A stretch of DNA of 64,000 bases from Rhodospirillaceae bacterium (GCA_018660265.1 JABJKS010000045.1:1-64000); one strand, 5' to 3'; shown: positions 36,924 to 46,384, counted from the first letter of the stretch. Notes: a model not told the origin generated them from the sequence alone. Translations and numbers: made by a program.

Positions 36924-37643
36924 TTGGCGCTGATCGTATTTGATTGCGACGGTACGCTGGTGGATAGCCAGCATGCCATCGTTGCCACCATGACGGCGGC
37001 CTTCGCCGAAATGGGGCAGCCGGCACCCCGCGCTGGTGAAATTCGCGATTTGATAGGCCTGTCATTGGAGGAGACCGCCGCCCGCCTGTGGCCCGCGGCA
37101 GAGGCAAACCAAAGCGCCCAGTTGATTGATATCTATCGTCGCCTGTTTTTTGAACAGCGCCGCCACGCCGCAGCGCCTGATCCGCTGTATCCCCATGCCG
37201 AAACAGTATTGCGGCAATTGTCCGCGCAGGGATACCAATTGGGGGTGGCGACGGGAAAATCGCGTCGAGGCCTTGACGCGGTGCTTCACAGCCACAATCT
37301 CAAAGACCTGTTTCTAACGCTGCAGACTGCGGACGTTCATCCGGGCAAGCCCGATCCGGCGATGCTGTATCAGGCTATGGCAGACGTTGGTGCGACGGTG
37401 GAAAATACTTTGATGCTTGGCGATACCTCATTCGATATGGCGATGGCGGTCAATGCCGGGGTCAGACCTGTTGGCGTTGCCTGGGGATATCATGACGAGG
37501 AAGCCCTGGTTGCTGCCGGCGCGCAGGTCGTGCTGAATGATTTTCCTGAGTTGATGGCATGGATTGCTGAGAATTGGCCAGAGCTGAAGCCAGAGCCTAA
37601 GACCGGGCCAAAACCAGAACCAATGAGCGAGCCGGAGGCGTAA
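36924..37643 (+). CDS. HAD-family hydrolase (phosphoglycolate phosphatase-like)
   Basis: About 239 residues from the TTG at 36924, directly before the motif LALIVFDCDGTLVDSQ. An ATG at 36846 would add 26 atypical residues and overlap the previous gene by 74 bases, so the start is uncertain. HAD motif I is DCDGT, motif II is VATGKSRRG, the motif III lysine lies in HPGKPDPAM, and motif IV is GDTSFDMAMA. The C-terminal 20 residues are a Pro/Glu/Lys linker (KPEPKTGPKPEPMSEPEA) coded by a 12-bp periodic repeat. Its exact substrate is not known. Confidence 0.88.
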   Translation: MALIVFDCDGTLVDSQHAIVATMTAAFAEMGQPAPRAGEIRDLIGLSLEETAARLWPAAEANQSAQLIDIYRRLFFEQRRHAAAPDPLYPHAETVLRQLSAQGYQLGVATGKSRRGLDAVLHSHNLKDLFLTLQTADVHPGKPDPAMLYQAMADVGATVENTLMLGDTSFDMAMAVNAGVRPVGVAWGYHDEEALVAAGAQVVLNDFPELMAWIAENWPELKPEPKTGPKPEPMSEPEA

Positions 37644-37645
37644 CC

Positions 37646-40606
37646 GTGGCCGGGTCCCTAAGCCGCGGCTGGAAGGCTATCCGGATTATTTCGGGTCTGT
37701 TTCTTGGCCTGATCATCGCGATAACCGCGACGCTCTATTTCGTCGAATTTAACGAATATCGCGGCCTGCTTGCCAGACAACTGTCGCAACATCTGGGCCG
37801 GCCCCTGAAAATCGACGGCGACTTAAAACTGCATCTGGGTCTGCATACGGGGTTTTCCGTCGCGGGCCTGTCGCTGGCGGGCGCCGGTGATGGTGGGGGT
37901 GATGACGCCGGTGATGGCGGGGCGGAAAACATCGCCAAGATCGGACGAATTTCATTCGGTGTGTCCTTGCTGCCGTTGCTGCGCCGGGAAATCGTAATAG
38001 ATCAAATGCAGGTCGAGGATGCGGAAATCCTGGTGGCGCGGTTGCCTGATGGCCGTCTGAACTGGGCCGAGGTTTTCCGCTCTGCGCAGGTGGGTATGCA
38101 GGACGCCGGTGTCGGTCAATGGGCACCACCGCGCATTTCGGATTTTCGTTTGCTGAACAGCGATGTCACATATCGGGACAGCGGGGTTGAGTTCGTATTG
38201 GCGGTTCAGGAGCTAAAGGCGGATGTCGCCGCCACTGCCGCGCCAGCCGAAATCACAATGGAAGCGGTTCTGCAAGGAAACGGTACCCATCCCGTGGCCT
38301 TTACCGGGCAGATGGATAACCTGGAGGCATTTCTGGCCGGACGGGAAATTCAGCTCGATGGCACCTTTGAATTTGCCGGCGCGACTGCCCGGGCCAAGGG
38401 CCGAATATTCCACCCCCTCGAAGGCCGCGGCATGGATGTGCACGTAAATGCACAGACCGAACAGCTGCGAAGCCTGTTGCAGGTCGCCGGATTGCAGCCT
38501 CGGCTGCAGGGCCCGGCGGAACTGGCCTTTGATCTGACGGATCGGGATGGTCCGCTGTCTGTGCGAAATCTGGATGCCAAAGTTAGGCCGGCACCTGGTG
38601 TTCAGGTTCGCCTAACGGGCGTCATGGCAGACGCCCTGGCCCTGGACGGTTTGGATTTTGCCATGAAGGTTCAGGCCGGTAATACAACGCAATTGTCAGC
38701 GTTGGCGGGCGTGGAATTGCCCTCGATTGGGCCGGTTCTGCTGGCCGGGCGAATAGGGGGTTCCATGGCGCGCCCGACCCTGGCTGACGTGAATGTCGAG
38801 GCGGGCGCAGCGGGGCGGCTATTATTAACGGCGACAGGTGCCATAACGCAGCCCCTGGCGGGTACGGGACTGGATCTGGACATCCGCCTACAGGGACCGG
38901 ATAGCGAAATTCTTTCGAAGTATGCGGGCACCGCAATACCGGCCTTGGGGCGGTTTGATTTGCGTGGGCATTTGTCAGATTCCATCGATGCCCCACAATT
39001 GAGCGGTATTGCCGGGCGGTTTCACCACAGTGATGGCACGAACATCGAATTCCATGGCGCGGTGCAAAACCCAATGACCGGCGCGGACATGAATTTGGCG
39101 TTCAAGGCGACAGGACCCAGTTTGCTGGCCCTGGCGGCGCGGTCTGGTCAGGACATTGGCAATATCCACGATCCTGGTCTGTTCCAGGCAAGGGCCGTCC
39201 TGACGGGTGCCATAGATGACCCGGTCTTGCGGGACATGCATGTAACCTTTGAAACGACCAGCGGGGCCACATTGACGTTGTCAGGTGATGTTGCCCGGTT
39301 GTTCACAGGAGTGGGCATTGATATGCAATTTGCCATGGCTGGTACCGCCGATGCAGTCCTGGCGGAGCTGATGGGTCTGGACAAACTTGCCCTAACGGAA
39401 CAGCTATCGGTCAAGGGCGGGGTAACGGGCAGTCGGGATGTATTTCGCCTGGATATTTTAGATCTGCGCCTTGGCAGCAGCGATCTGGCCGGAACACTGG
39501 ATATTGATCTGCGCGGCACACGGCCCCGGGTCGACGCTGATCTGCATGCGAAAGAATTTGACCTGGATGCTTTGACGGCCCCCCCGATGGCATCGGTGGA
39601 CGGCGGCGAGGCAAAGTCAGATGGACGCTTCATTCCCGATCTGGCGACGAACCAAAGTGCCCTGACCTTGTTGGACGGTAGCTTGAAAGTTCGGACCACC
39701 CGCCTTCGCAAGAGCGACCTGGTGATGGAGAGCTTCCACCTTGAGGCCACTTTGGAGAATGGTACATTGACCATGAAGCCTTCAACCGCGCGCCTGGCAG
39801 GCGGGCAGTTGACCCTGAACGGCCATGTAAAGGATAACGAATTGGTGCTGCAGGCCTCGTTGCGCCGGGCTGCAGTTGCTGACCTGGGCGCTATGGTTGA
39901 TTTTCATGATGTTGACGGCAGCTTGGATTTTTCCGCCGACCTGCGGGCCCCTATGGCCCCGAACTTGCGCGCTATTGCGGCGGGCCTGAATGGCAAAGTC
40001 TCCCTCGTGGTGACAGATGGCCATGTGCGAAGCCAGTTGCTTGAACTCCTGGCTAAGGATCTTGTTGTCGCCCTGGTCGCCAAGAAATCATCTGAGCAAG
40101 GCGTCCGGTTGCATTGTTTTGCCAACGGTTATGTCATTAAGGACGGTCTGGCCGATAGTCAGGTTCTGCTGTTGGATACGGAAAGCATGACGGTTACAGG
40201 AGACGGCGAAACCAATTTGGCGGATGAGGCAATCCGCTATCGTTTGGCACCGAAACCGAAAGACCCCAGCCTGATTTCCCTGGCAACACCCATAAATGTC
40301 ACCGGTACGTTGACCGATCCGGGTTTCGCACCTGACAGTGTCGCTGTTGCCGGCAGCGTCGCCATCGCCGTCGTTGGAAATTTGCTGCTGCCCGGTGTGG
40401 GCCTGCTATTGCCTCTGTTGAGCGCGGGCACCGGTGAGGCGCATCCCTGCATGAATGTGATAAAGAATGGCAAGGCGGTCGCCGCACCTGGCCAGGGCGG
40501 CAAATCGGGCGCCTCGCCCGGCGTGCTGGAACAGATGGGCGGCGCGGTTAAATCTGGCGCCAAATCCCTGATGCAACTGCCCGGCAAGGTTTTGGAGGCG
40601 AAATGA
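37646..40606 (+). CDS. AsmA-family envelope protein
   Basis: 986 residues with a GTG start at 37646, two bases after the HAD stop, preceded by GGAGG. One N-terminal transmembrane helix (IISGLFLGLIIAITATLYFV, about 14-33) is followed by a very long beta-rich periplasmic region, as in AsmA/TamB-like proteins proposed to bridge inner and outer membrane in lipid transport. The start motif FNEYRGLLARQLSQHLGRPL and the C-terminal AsmA repeat are typical. A Gly/Asp-rich insert (GAGDGGGDDAGDGG) lies near residue 80. It overlaps the ATP12 gene by 4 bases. Confidence 0.88.
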   Translation: MAGSLSRGWKAIRIISGLFLGLIIAITATLYFVEFNEYRGLLARQLSQHLGRPLKIDGDLKLHLGLHTGFSVAGLSLAGAGDGGGDDAGDGGAENIAKIGRISFGVSLLPLLRREIVIDQMQVEDAEILVARLPDGRLNWAEVFRSAQVGMQDAGVGQWAPPRISDFRLLNSDVTYRDSGVEFVLAVQELKADVAATAAPAEITMEAVLQGNGTHPVAFTGQMDNLEAFLAGREIQLDGTFEFAGATARAKGRIFHPLEGRGMDVHVNAQTEQLRSLLQVAGLQPRLQGPAELAFDLTDRDGPLSVRNLDAKVRPAPGVQVRLTGVMADALALDGLDFAMKVQAGNTTQLSALAGVELPSIGPVLLAGRIGGSMARPTLADVNVEAGAAGRLLLTATGAITQPLAGTGLDLDIRLQGPDSEILSKYAGTAIPALGRFDLRGHLSDSIDAPQLSGIAGRFHHSDGTNIEFHGAVQNPMTGADMNLAFKATGPSLLALAARSGQDIGNIHDPGLFQARAVLTGAIDDPVLRDMHVTFETTSGATLTLSGDVARLFTGVGIDMQFAMAGTADAVLAELMGLDKLALTEQLSVKGGVTGSRDVFRLDILDLRLGSSDLAGTLDIDLRGTRPRVDADLHAKEFDLDALTAPPMASVDGGEAKSDGRFIPDLATNQSALTLLDGSLKVRTTRLRKSDLVMESFHLEATLENGTLTMKPSTARLAGGQLTLNGHVKDNELVLQASLRRAAVADLGAMVDFHDVDGSLDFSADLRAPMAPNLRAIAAGLNGKVSLVVTDGHVRSQLLELLAKDLVVALVAKKSSEQGVRLHCFANGYVIKDGLADSQVLLLDTESMTVTGDGETNLADEAIRYRLAPKPKDPSLISLATPINVTGTLTDPGFAPDSVAVAGSVAIAVVGNLLLPGVGLLLPLLSAGTGEAHPCMNVIKNGKAVAAPGQGGKSGASPGVLEQMGGAVKSGAKSLMQLPGKVLEAK

Positions 40607-41304
40607 AAAAGTTCTACAAAGTCGTCTCAGTCGTGACAACAGCGGCAGCAGGGCATGCGATCGAACTTGATGGCAAACCGATCCGGACGCCGAAAAAGAC
40701 CCCGTTCGTTGTGCATAGTGCCGCTCTGGCCCAGGCCATAGCCGAGGAATGGCGTTGCCAGGATGAAGATATTCGGCCCGAATCCATGCCCCTTCTGCGT
40801 TTGGCCAATACAGCCATTGATATGGTCACCGGGCAGCGTGACGCCGTGGTCGACAATTTGGCCGGTTATGGCGGTACGGATCTGCTGTGTTATCGCGCGG
40901 CGGAACCGGAGGACCTGGTCGCCCGCCAGTTACGAGATTGGTCCCCCTGGCTGGATTGGGCCAGGGATGAATATGGCGCAAGCCTCAAAACCACCGATGG
41001 CATCGTCCATATTGCCCAGAACCCAGCTGCCCTGACCGCCCTGCACGGGGCGGTGGATGGCCATGATATTATGGAACTGGCGGCTATGAACGACCTGGTA
41101 ACGATCGCGGGCTCATTGGTTCTGGCCCTGGCCGTCAGTACAGGCGCTTTAGAGGTGGCATCGGCCTGGGCGGCTGTACGATTGGAAAACGAATATCAGT
41201 CGGAGCGTTGGGGCCGGGATTGGGAGGCTGATGCCCACGCTGCACGCTTGCAGGGGGAGTTTGAAGTCGCGGCGCGCTTTCTGGCCCTCCACCGCACGGG
41301 ATAG
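40603..41304 (+). CDS. F1F0 ATP synthase assembly chaperone, ATP12 family
   Basis: 233 residues. ATP12 proteins bind the F1 alpha subunit during assembly, in mitochondria and alphaproteobacteria. The conserved stretches are IELDGKPIRTPKKTPFVV (about 20-37), AIAEEWRCQDEDIRPESMPL and LANTAIDMV. The C-terminal half contains NDLVTIAGSLVLALAV and ends ERWGRDWEADAHA. It starts inside the end of the AsmA gene. The association with HAD and RluC genes is common in this class. Confidence 0.92.
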   Translation: MKKFYKVVSVVTTAAAGHAIELDGKPIRTPKKTPFVVHSAALAQAIAEEWRCQDEDIRPESMPLLRLANTAIDMVTGQRDAVVDNLAGYGGTDLLCYRAAEPEDLVARQLRDWSPWLDWARDEYGASLKTTDGIVHIAQNPAALTALHGAVDGHDIMELAAMNDLVTIAGSLVLALAVSTGALEVASAWAAVRLENEYQSERWGRDWEADAHAARLQGEFEVAARFLALHRTG

Positions 41305-41432
41305 CAGAAAAACAACCAGCCTAATTGCAACGGATTTTTATACATTTCGGGTAATAATTCTATATTGTCCCAGGGCTGCGTCGCTGCTGTGGGGACGTGT
41401 TTTATCGCAGTTGCGTTCGCCATTTTGCATAG

Positions 41433-41933
41433 ATGCAGTACGATGTGGCGAAAATTGGAGATATCGGGCCATTGCCGACGCAAAATAGCACAGGAAAGAG
41501 TGTTGTAGCCGATAGCGAGTCGGTACGACGTCGGTTGCTGGATGTAGCGCGCGTATTCGACCAGGTTCCTGTTGGTTTTTGTATCGTGGATGCAGATCTT
41601 CGCTATGTCTATGTGAATGACGCAATTGTGGCATTTAACGGGGCGTCCAGGGAAGATCATATCGGCCATACGATAGCTGAGGTTCTGCCTCACTCTGCTG
41701 CCCGCATTGAAGAGAAAATGCGACAGGTTATGACGACTACTGCGCCGGTGGTTGGCGATAAAGTGCAATACGAAAGCAAGCCGCAGCCTGGGACCATCGT
41801 CTACGGTAAGACAACATATTCCGCGATCCTTGACGAACAGGGCCGGGCCATTGGGGCAACCGCTCTGATTACGGATCTCACTGAGCAGGAAATTGCGGAA
41901 AGCGGTGGGCGTGAGGATTGCCAGACGCGCTGA
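41433..41933 (+). CDS. PAS-domain fragment, N-terminal part of a probable split sensor kinase
   Basis: 166 residues. One PAS domain (about 40-150) begins FDQVPVGFCIVDADLRYVYV and ends in the usual linker DLTEQEIAES. The frame then stops at 41931-41933. The next frame, shifted by +1, carries on exactly where a second PAS domain would begin, so a single-base shift between about 41893 and 41933 probably splits one gene. If it is real as it stands, this would be a small stand-alone PAS protein. No membrane segment is seen. Confidence 0.6.
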   Translation: MQYDVAKIGDIGPLPTQNSTGKSVVADSESVRRRLLDVARVFDQVPVGFCIVDADLRYVYVNDAIVAFNGASREDHIGHTIAEVLPHSAARIEEKMRQVMTTTAPVVGDKVQYESKPQPGTIVYGKTTYSAILDEQGRAIGATALITDLTEQEIAESGGREDCQTR

Positions 41934-44304
41934 TCAGGTCCTGAATACACTACCAGTATTGGTCTGTTATATTGACCCGGACAAGCGTTTGATATTCGCC
42001 AATAACGCCTACAAAGATATGTTCGGATTTGCCGAAGAGGAGGTTAAGGGGCGTAAATTGCAGGACGTTCTGGGCGAAGCCGCGTTCCTCCGGGCCGAGA
42101 CCCATATTGACCTGGCTTTGCAGGGGCAACCCTCGGAGTATGAAAACGCGGAAAGAACAAAAACTGGCGAATTACGCGGTTTACTGATTTCCTATGTGCC
42201 GGATTTTGACGATGCAGGCGTTGTCAAAGGGGTCATCGTCGCAATCGTCGATATTTCGGATCAACTACGCACCCAGATCGCGCTGGAAGAAAGCGAAGAT
42301 CGCCTAAATCTGTCTCTTGATGCCGGCTCCATTGGCACCTGGACATGGAATTTGGTGGATGGCAGCCATTTTTGGGATGATCGCATGGTGGCAATGACGG
42401 GCATGGTGCCCGACGCCCTGACCGGCATAATGGAAGATGACTTTGTCAAATCCCTGCATCCGGACGATGTTGCCATGGTCGAGGAAGCTGTAAGGCGGTC
42501 CTTGGAAGAAGACGTTGAGTATAATGTCACTTATCGGATTTTGCGTAGGGACGACGGTAAGGTTCGGGATATCAACGCTCTGGCATCCGTGGTTCGCAAC
42601 GATACCGGACAAGCCATAAGAATGACGGGTGTGGCTGTCGATGTCACAAAGCAAAAACAATCGGCCGCTGAATTGCAGGCAGCCTATGCCTCGCTTGAAG
42701 AACGGGTCGCCGAACGCACGGAAGCTTTAGGTAAATCCAACCAGCGCATGCAGGAGGAGATCAAGGAACGCATGCGTTTTCAGGCCGAGAAGGCGGAAAG
42801 CGAGGCCTTCGTTAATACGGTCCTTTCCAATATGGTCGATGCCTTGATCACCATCGACAAACATGGCTTGGTTTCATCATTCAATCAGGCGGCGGAAAAT
42901 ATCTTTGGATATTCAGCCGCCCAAGTGCATGGCCAAAATATCACGATGCTTATGCCCGACCCAGATCGGACCCAGCATGATCGTTATTTGTCGGACTATG
43001 TGGCGACCGGGCGGTCGAAAATTCTGGGCAAGGGCCCTCGCGAAGTTATCGGACGGCACAAAAATGGCGGCAGCCTGTTTTTGGAACTGTCTATATCCGA
43101 GGTTGTTTTTGGCGGGCGGACATTATTCATTGGTGCGCTTCGGGATATCTCAGAGCGGAAACGTCTTCAGGCATTATTTGACCGCGTCGCCGAAAATTCG
43201 CCAAATTCGATACTGCTGAAGGACCTCGACGGCCGGGTTGTATTGGTCAATCGCCTGTTTGAGGATTGGACCGGACTTTCGGCAAGCGATGTCGTGGGAA
43301 AAACGCCGCACGAAATTTATCCCAGCGAATACGCTGAGCGTGTGATCGCCTCGGATCAGCGTGTGGTTCGCACGGGGAAGGCGGAAACGGAAGAGTGGTC
43401 TACTGTATTTGCCGACGGCGTTACGCATCATCTCATGGCGACAAGTTTTCCGGTTATGGACGCAGACAATAATATCATCGGCGTCGGCACGATCAGCGTT
43501 GATGCAACCGATCTAAGAGCGACGGAACTGCAGTTGCGTCGGGCCCAGAAGATGGAGGCGATTGGCCAATTAACGGGCGGTATCGCCCACGATTTCAATA
43601 ATCTGCTCGCCATCATGCTGGGCAATTTATCGCTGCTTGGCGAGGAATTGGGGCCAGATCATGGATCCGCCGTTCTTTTGACCCCGACCCTGCGGGCGAT
43701 TGATAAGGCCTCTGCCTTGACAGCCCGAATGCTTGCCTTTTCCCGCCAACAGCCATTGGATGTGCACGAGGTGGATGTGAATGAGTTGCTGCACAATATC
43801 CAACCGCTGATCAAACGTAGCTTGATGGAAGATATTAATATTGAGTTTGGGCCAGCGTCGGAACAATGCATCTGCATTGTCGATCCGGGTCAACTTGAAC
43901 AGGCCATCTTGAATTTATCGATCAACGCCCGGGATGCCATGCCTCGGGGTGGCCGGCTGAATTTTGCAACAACAAAGGTCACCATAGGGGCAACCGACAA
44001 CCGTCCTGATAACGTAACGCCCGGCAATTATGTGATGATAACCGTGTCGGATAACGGCCAGGGCATCTCTTCCGATAATGTAGAGCGGATTTTTGACCCC
44101 TTTTTCACCACCAAGGGTGTGGGAAAGGGGTCCGGTCTTGGTTTGAGCATGGTCTACGGCTTTGTCAAACAATCAAACGGCCATGTAACTGTTGCTTCCA
44201 GGGAAAACGAGGGTACGACGTTTAAAATATTTCTGCCCGCCGGACCTAGCGCGCTTCCGGGCAATTCTGACCCATTTGATGGCATCCACGAGCCATTCGG
44301 GTAG
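41893..44304 (+). CDS. Multi-PAS sensor histidine kinase (probably the rest of a split gene)
   Basis: 803 residues if read from the TTG at 41893, though the true start may be upstream through a frameshift. PAS 1 (about 15-130), PAS 2 (about 135-250), a coiled coil (LEERVAERTEALGKSNQRMQ, about 275-295), PAS 3 (about 310-425), PAS 4 (about 430-540), then HisKA with GGIAHDFNNLLAIMLGNL (phospho-acceptor near His566) and HATPase with SDNGQGIS, FDPFFTTK and GSGLGLSMVYGF. PAS 3 resembles the heme PAS of FixL: DPDRTQHDRYLSDYVATG aligns its His362 with the heme ligand. No receiver domain follows, and the last 18 codons lie in the palindromic element at 44247-44509. No response regulator gene is adjacent. 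Confidence 0.8.
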   Translation: MRKAVGVRIARRADQVLNTLPVLVCYIDPDKRLIFANNAYKDMFGFAEEEVKGRKLQDVLGEAAFLRAETHIDLALQGQPSEYENAERTKTGELRGLLISYVPDFDDAGVVKGVIVAIVDISDQLRTQIALEESEDRLNLSLDAGSIGTWTWNLVDGSHFWDDRMVAMTGMVPDALTGIMEDDFVKSLHPDDVAMVEEAVRRSLEEDVEYNVTYRILRRDDGKVRDINALASVVRNDTGQAIRMTGVAVDVTKQKQSAAELQAAYASLEERVAERTEALGKSNQRMQEEIKERMRFQAEKAESEAFVNTVLSNMVDALITIDKHGLVSSFNQAAENIFGYSAAQVHGQNITMLMPDPDRTQHDRYLSDYVATGRSKILGKGPREVIGRHKNGGSLFLELSISEVVFGGRTLFIGALRDISERKRLQALFDRVAENSPNSILLKDLDGRVVLVNRLFEDWTGLSASDVVGKTPHEIYPSEYAERVIASDQRVVRTGKAETEEWSTVFADGVTHHLMATSFPVMDADNNIIGVGTISVDATDLRATELQLRRAQKMEAIGQLTGGIAHDFNNLLAIMLGNLSLLGEELGPDHGSAVLLTPTLRAIDKASALTARMLAFSRQQPLDVHEVDVNELLHNIQPLIKRSLMEDINIEFGPASEQCICIVDPGQLEQAILNLSINARDAMPRGGRLNFATTKVTIGATDNRPDNVTPGNYVMITVSDNGQGISSDNVERIFDPFFTTKGVGKGSGLGLSMVYGFVKQSNGHVTVASRENEGTTFKIFLPAGPSALPGNSDPFDGIHEPFG

Positions 44305-44509
44305 GCGCGTCGCGTAGCGCGATGTGGTTCATCGGGCAAGCGGCGTAACGCATCCGAATGGCTTGTGGGTGCCACCGGAGGCCGTCTTACCAAGCCCTGT
44401 GGCTGCGTTACGGTCCTTGGGAGATGCCCCACATCGCCCGGCGAACCGCGCCTACCCACAGGGCTTGGTAAGACGGTCAAATGGGTCACAATTGTCCGGA
44501 AACGCGCTA
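44247..44509. mobile_element. Palindromic MITE-like element
   Basis: A 261-bp core (44248-44508) bounded by 32-bp inverted ends, 44248-44279 and 44477-44508, which differ at only 3 positions (start AGCGCGCTTCCGGGCAATTC). Inside lie two long hairpins: arms 44280-44300 / 44354-44374 with 2 differences, and 44382-44402 / 44456-44476, perfect. The two hairpin loops are themselves inverted relatives (GTAGGCGCG...GATGTGG...GTAACGCA). TA flanks both outer ends, as expected for IS630/mariner-type target duplications. No transposase is encoded. The sensor kinase stop codon at 44302 lies within it. Confidence 0.75.
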
Positions 44510-44530
44510 ACGCAGAGGGCACGTGAGGTT

Positions 44531-44551
44531 TGGTCGGTTAGACCATTTTTT
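44531..44551 (+). terminator. Weak intrinsic terminator after the sensor kinase
   Basis: TGGTC-GGTTA-GACCA followed by six T (44546-44551). The stem is only 5 bp, but the U-tract is good. The rest of the gap up to pccB shows no gene. A possible hairpin GCCAATGA/TCATTGGC lies at 44610-44639, and no clear promoter is seen. Confidence 0.45.
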
Positions 44552-44744
44552 AACATGCCGCCGTGTGGTTACGTCAAATCGATAATGATCAAATCGCCAG
44601 AACCTGACCGCCAATGACCAAAAAATTCATATCATTGGCGTTGGGTGTGCCGTCCTGTTGTACGCTTGCGCCCGGAACGTGCTATCTAATAATCTGGTAG
44701 ACGATCTGGTGTAACGAGATCCCGTTGGGAAGAGGTATTGGTTC

Positions 44745-46277
44745 ATGCAGGATATCCTGCGTCAGCTTGAGGCGAAGCGCGAAGCCGCGCGGGCCGGGGG
44801 CGGCGAAAAACGAATTCAAGCGCAACATAGTAAGGGCAAGCTGACAGCGAGGGAGCGGTTGGAGCTGTTGCTGGATCCGGGTTCGTTCGAAGAATACGAC
44901 ATGTTCGTCGAACATCGCAGTGAAGATTTCGGCATGGCGGACCAGCGGGTGCCGGGCGATGGTGTCGTCACGGGCTGGGGTACGATCAATGGCCGTTTGG
45001 TTTTTGTCTTCAGCCAGGATTTCACGGTCTTTGGCGGTTCGTTGTCAGAAGCGCATGCAGAAAAGATCTGCAAGATTATGGACCAGGCCATGAAGGTGGG
45101 CGCGCCGGTTATTGGTTTGAACGATTCCGGCGGGGCCCGTATTCAGGAAGGCGTCGCCTCGTTGGGGGGCTATGCGGAGGTCTTTCAGCGCAATGTCATG
45201 GCCTCAGGCGTGATACCGCAGATCTCTGTCGTGATGGGGCCGTGCGCGGGCGGCGCTGTCTATTCGCCTGCAATGACGGACTTTATCTGTATGGTCAAAG
45301 ACAGCTCGTACATGTATGTCACAGGCCCCGATGTGGTGAAGACGGTGACCCAGGAAGAGGTGACCCATGAAGAATTGGGCGGTGCCTCAACCCACAGCAA
45401 GAAATCCGGCGTCGCCGACTTGGCCTTTGAAAACGATGTGGAGGCTTTGGCGCAGGTCCGCCGGCTGTTTGATTTTCTACCTCTTTCAAACCGCGAGGCG
45501 GTGCCGCAGCGGGCGACGGACGATCCTGTTGACCGGGCGGAAAATTCTCTCGACACCTTGGTGCCGGCGAACCCGAACAAGCCTTATGACATCAAGGAAT
45601 TGCTGGGAAAAGTCGTTGATGATGGCGATTTCTATGAAATTCAGCCGGATTTCGCGGGCAATATCGTCATTGGTTTTGGCCGTATCGGTGGTGCAACAGT
45701 AGGGTTTGTGGCCAACCAGCCCATGGTGCTGGCGGGGGTGCTGGATATTGATTCGGCCCGCAAGGCGGCGCGCTTCGTACGCTTTTGCGACTGCTTTGAA
45801 ATCCCCATTGTGACATTTGTCGATGTGCCCGGATTTTTGCCCGGCACCTCCCAGGAACACGGTGCCATCATCAAACATGGTGCCAAACTGTTGTATGCCT
45901 ATGCCGAGGCGACGGTGCCCAAGGTTACCGTCATTACGCGCAAGGCCTATGGCGGGGCCTATGATGTCATGGCCTCAAAACACTTGCGGGGCGACGTCAA
46001 TTTCGCTTGGCCGGGGGCAGAGATTGCCGTCATGGGGGCCAAGGGCGCGGTCGAGATCATTTTTCGCTCGGAGCTGGATAATCCCGAACGGATAGAGGCC
46101 TTGACCCAGGAATATGCGGACACCTTCGCCAACCCGTTCATTGCCGGAAAGCGGGGCTATATCGACGATGTCATCATGCCGCACAATACCCGCCGGCGAC
46201 TGGCCAGGGCACTGACGATGCTGAAGAACAAAAAGCTCGAAAATCCTTGGAAAAAGCACGGCAACATCCCCCTCTAG
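44745..46277 (+). CDS. pccB: Acyl-CoA (propionyl-CoA) carboxylase, carboxyltransferase beta subunit
   Basis: 510 residues, the typical PccB length. It transfers CO2 from carboxybiotin to propionyl-CoA, giving methylmalonyl-CoA. The N-terminal region [20 protein letters not shown] and the acyl-CoA site [16 protein letters not shown] (about 165-180) are present. The second crotonase-like half has [20 protein letters not shown] and [12 protein letters not shown]-type sequence. Its partner pccA lies 106 bases downstream, beyond a 12-bp tandem repeat. PccB cannot be told from other acyl-CoA carboxylase beta chains with certainty by eye. Confidence 0.93.
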   Translation: MQDILRQLEAKREAARAGGGEKRIQAQHSKGKLTARERLELLLDPGSFEEYDMFVEHRSEDFGMADQRVPGDGVVTGWGTINGRLVFVFSQDFTVFGGSLSEAHAEKICKIMDQAMKVGAPVIGLNDSGGARIQEGVASLGGYAEVFQRNVMASGVIPQISVVMGPCAGGAVYSPAMTDFICMVKDSSYMYVTGPDVVKTVTQEEVTHEELGGASTHSKKSGVADLAFENDVEALAQVRRLFDFLPLSNREAVPQRATDDPVDRAENSLDTLVPANPNKPYDIKELLGKVVDDGDFYEIQPDFAGNIVIGFGRIGGATVGFVANQPMVLAGVLDIDSARKAARFVRFCDCFEIPIVTFVDVPGFLPGTSQEHGAIIKHGAKLLYAYAEATVPKVTVITRKAYGGAYDVMASKHLRGDVNFAWPGAEIAVMGAKGAVEIIFRSELDNPERIEALTQEYADTFANPFIAGKRGYIDDVIMPHNTRRRLARALTMLKNKKLENPWKKHGNIPL

Positions 46278-46285
46278 GAAGGTTT

Positions 46286-46384
46286 GTGCCAGAAGACGAA
46301 ATAGAAGACGAAATAGAAGACGAAATAGAAGACGAAATAGAAGACGAAATAGAAGACGAAATAGAAGACGAAAGTACCGATTGA
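46286..46384 (+). CDS. Possible micro-ORF of EDEI repeats, coupled to pccA
   Basis: GTG at 46286 opens 32 codons: V-P, six copies of Glu-Asp-Glu-Ile, then EDESTD and TGA at 46382-46384. The stop overlaps the pccA ATG (46384) as TGATG, a typical coupling arrangement. AGGAAGG (46276-46282), overlapping the pccB stop, provides a ribosome-binding site. The peptide would be extremely acidic. It may be a leader that couples pccA translation to pccB, or a chance reading of the repeat. No homologue is known to me. Confidence 0.35.
   Translation: MPEDEIEDEIEDEIEDEIEDEIEDEIEDESTD
46291..46374 (+). repeat. 12-bp tandem repeat between pccB and pccA
   Basis: Seven units of AGAAGACGAAAT, the last ending in G instead of T. 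The units are otherwise identical, so the array is recent or kept uniform. The 12-bp length keeps all reading frames through copy-number changes. The reverse strand would read as Phe-Arg-Leu-Leu repeats, which I regard as a shadow. Confidence 0.95.

Noticed and set aside
41305-41432. Promoter of the sensor kinase
   Set aside because: AT-rich, but no pair of boxes with correct spacing was convincing.
46291-46374. CRISPR array
   Set aside because: 12-bp units are contiguous without spacers.
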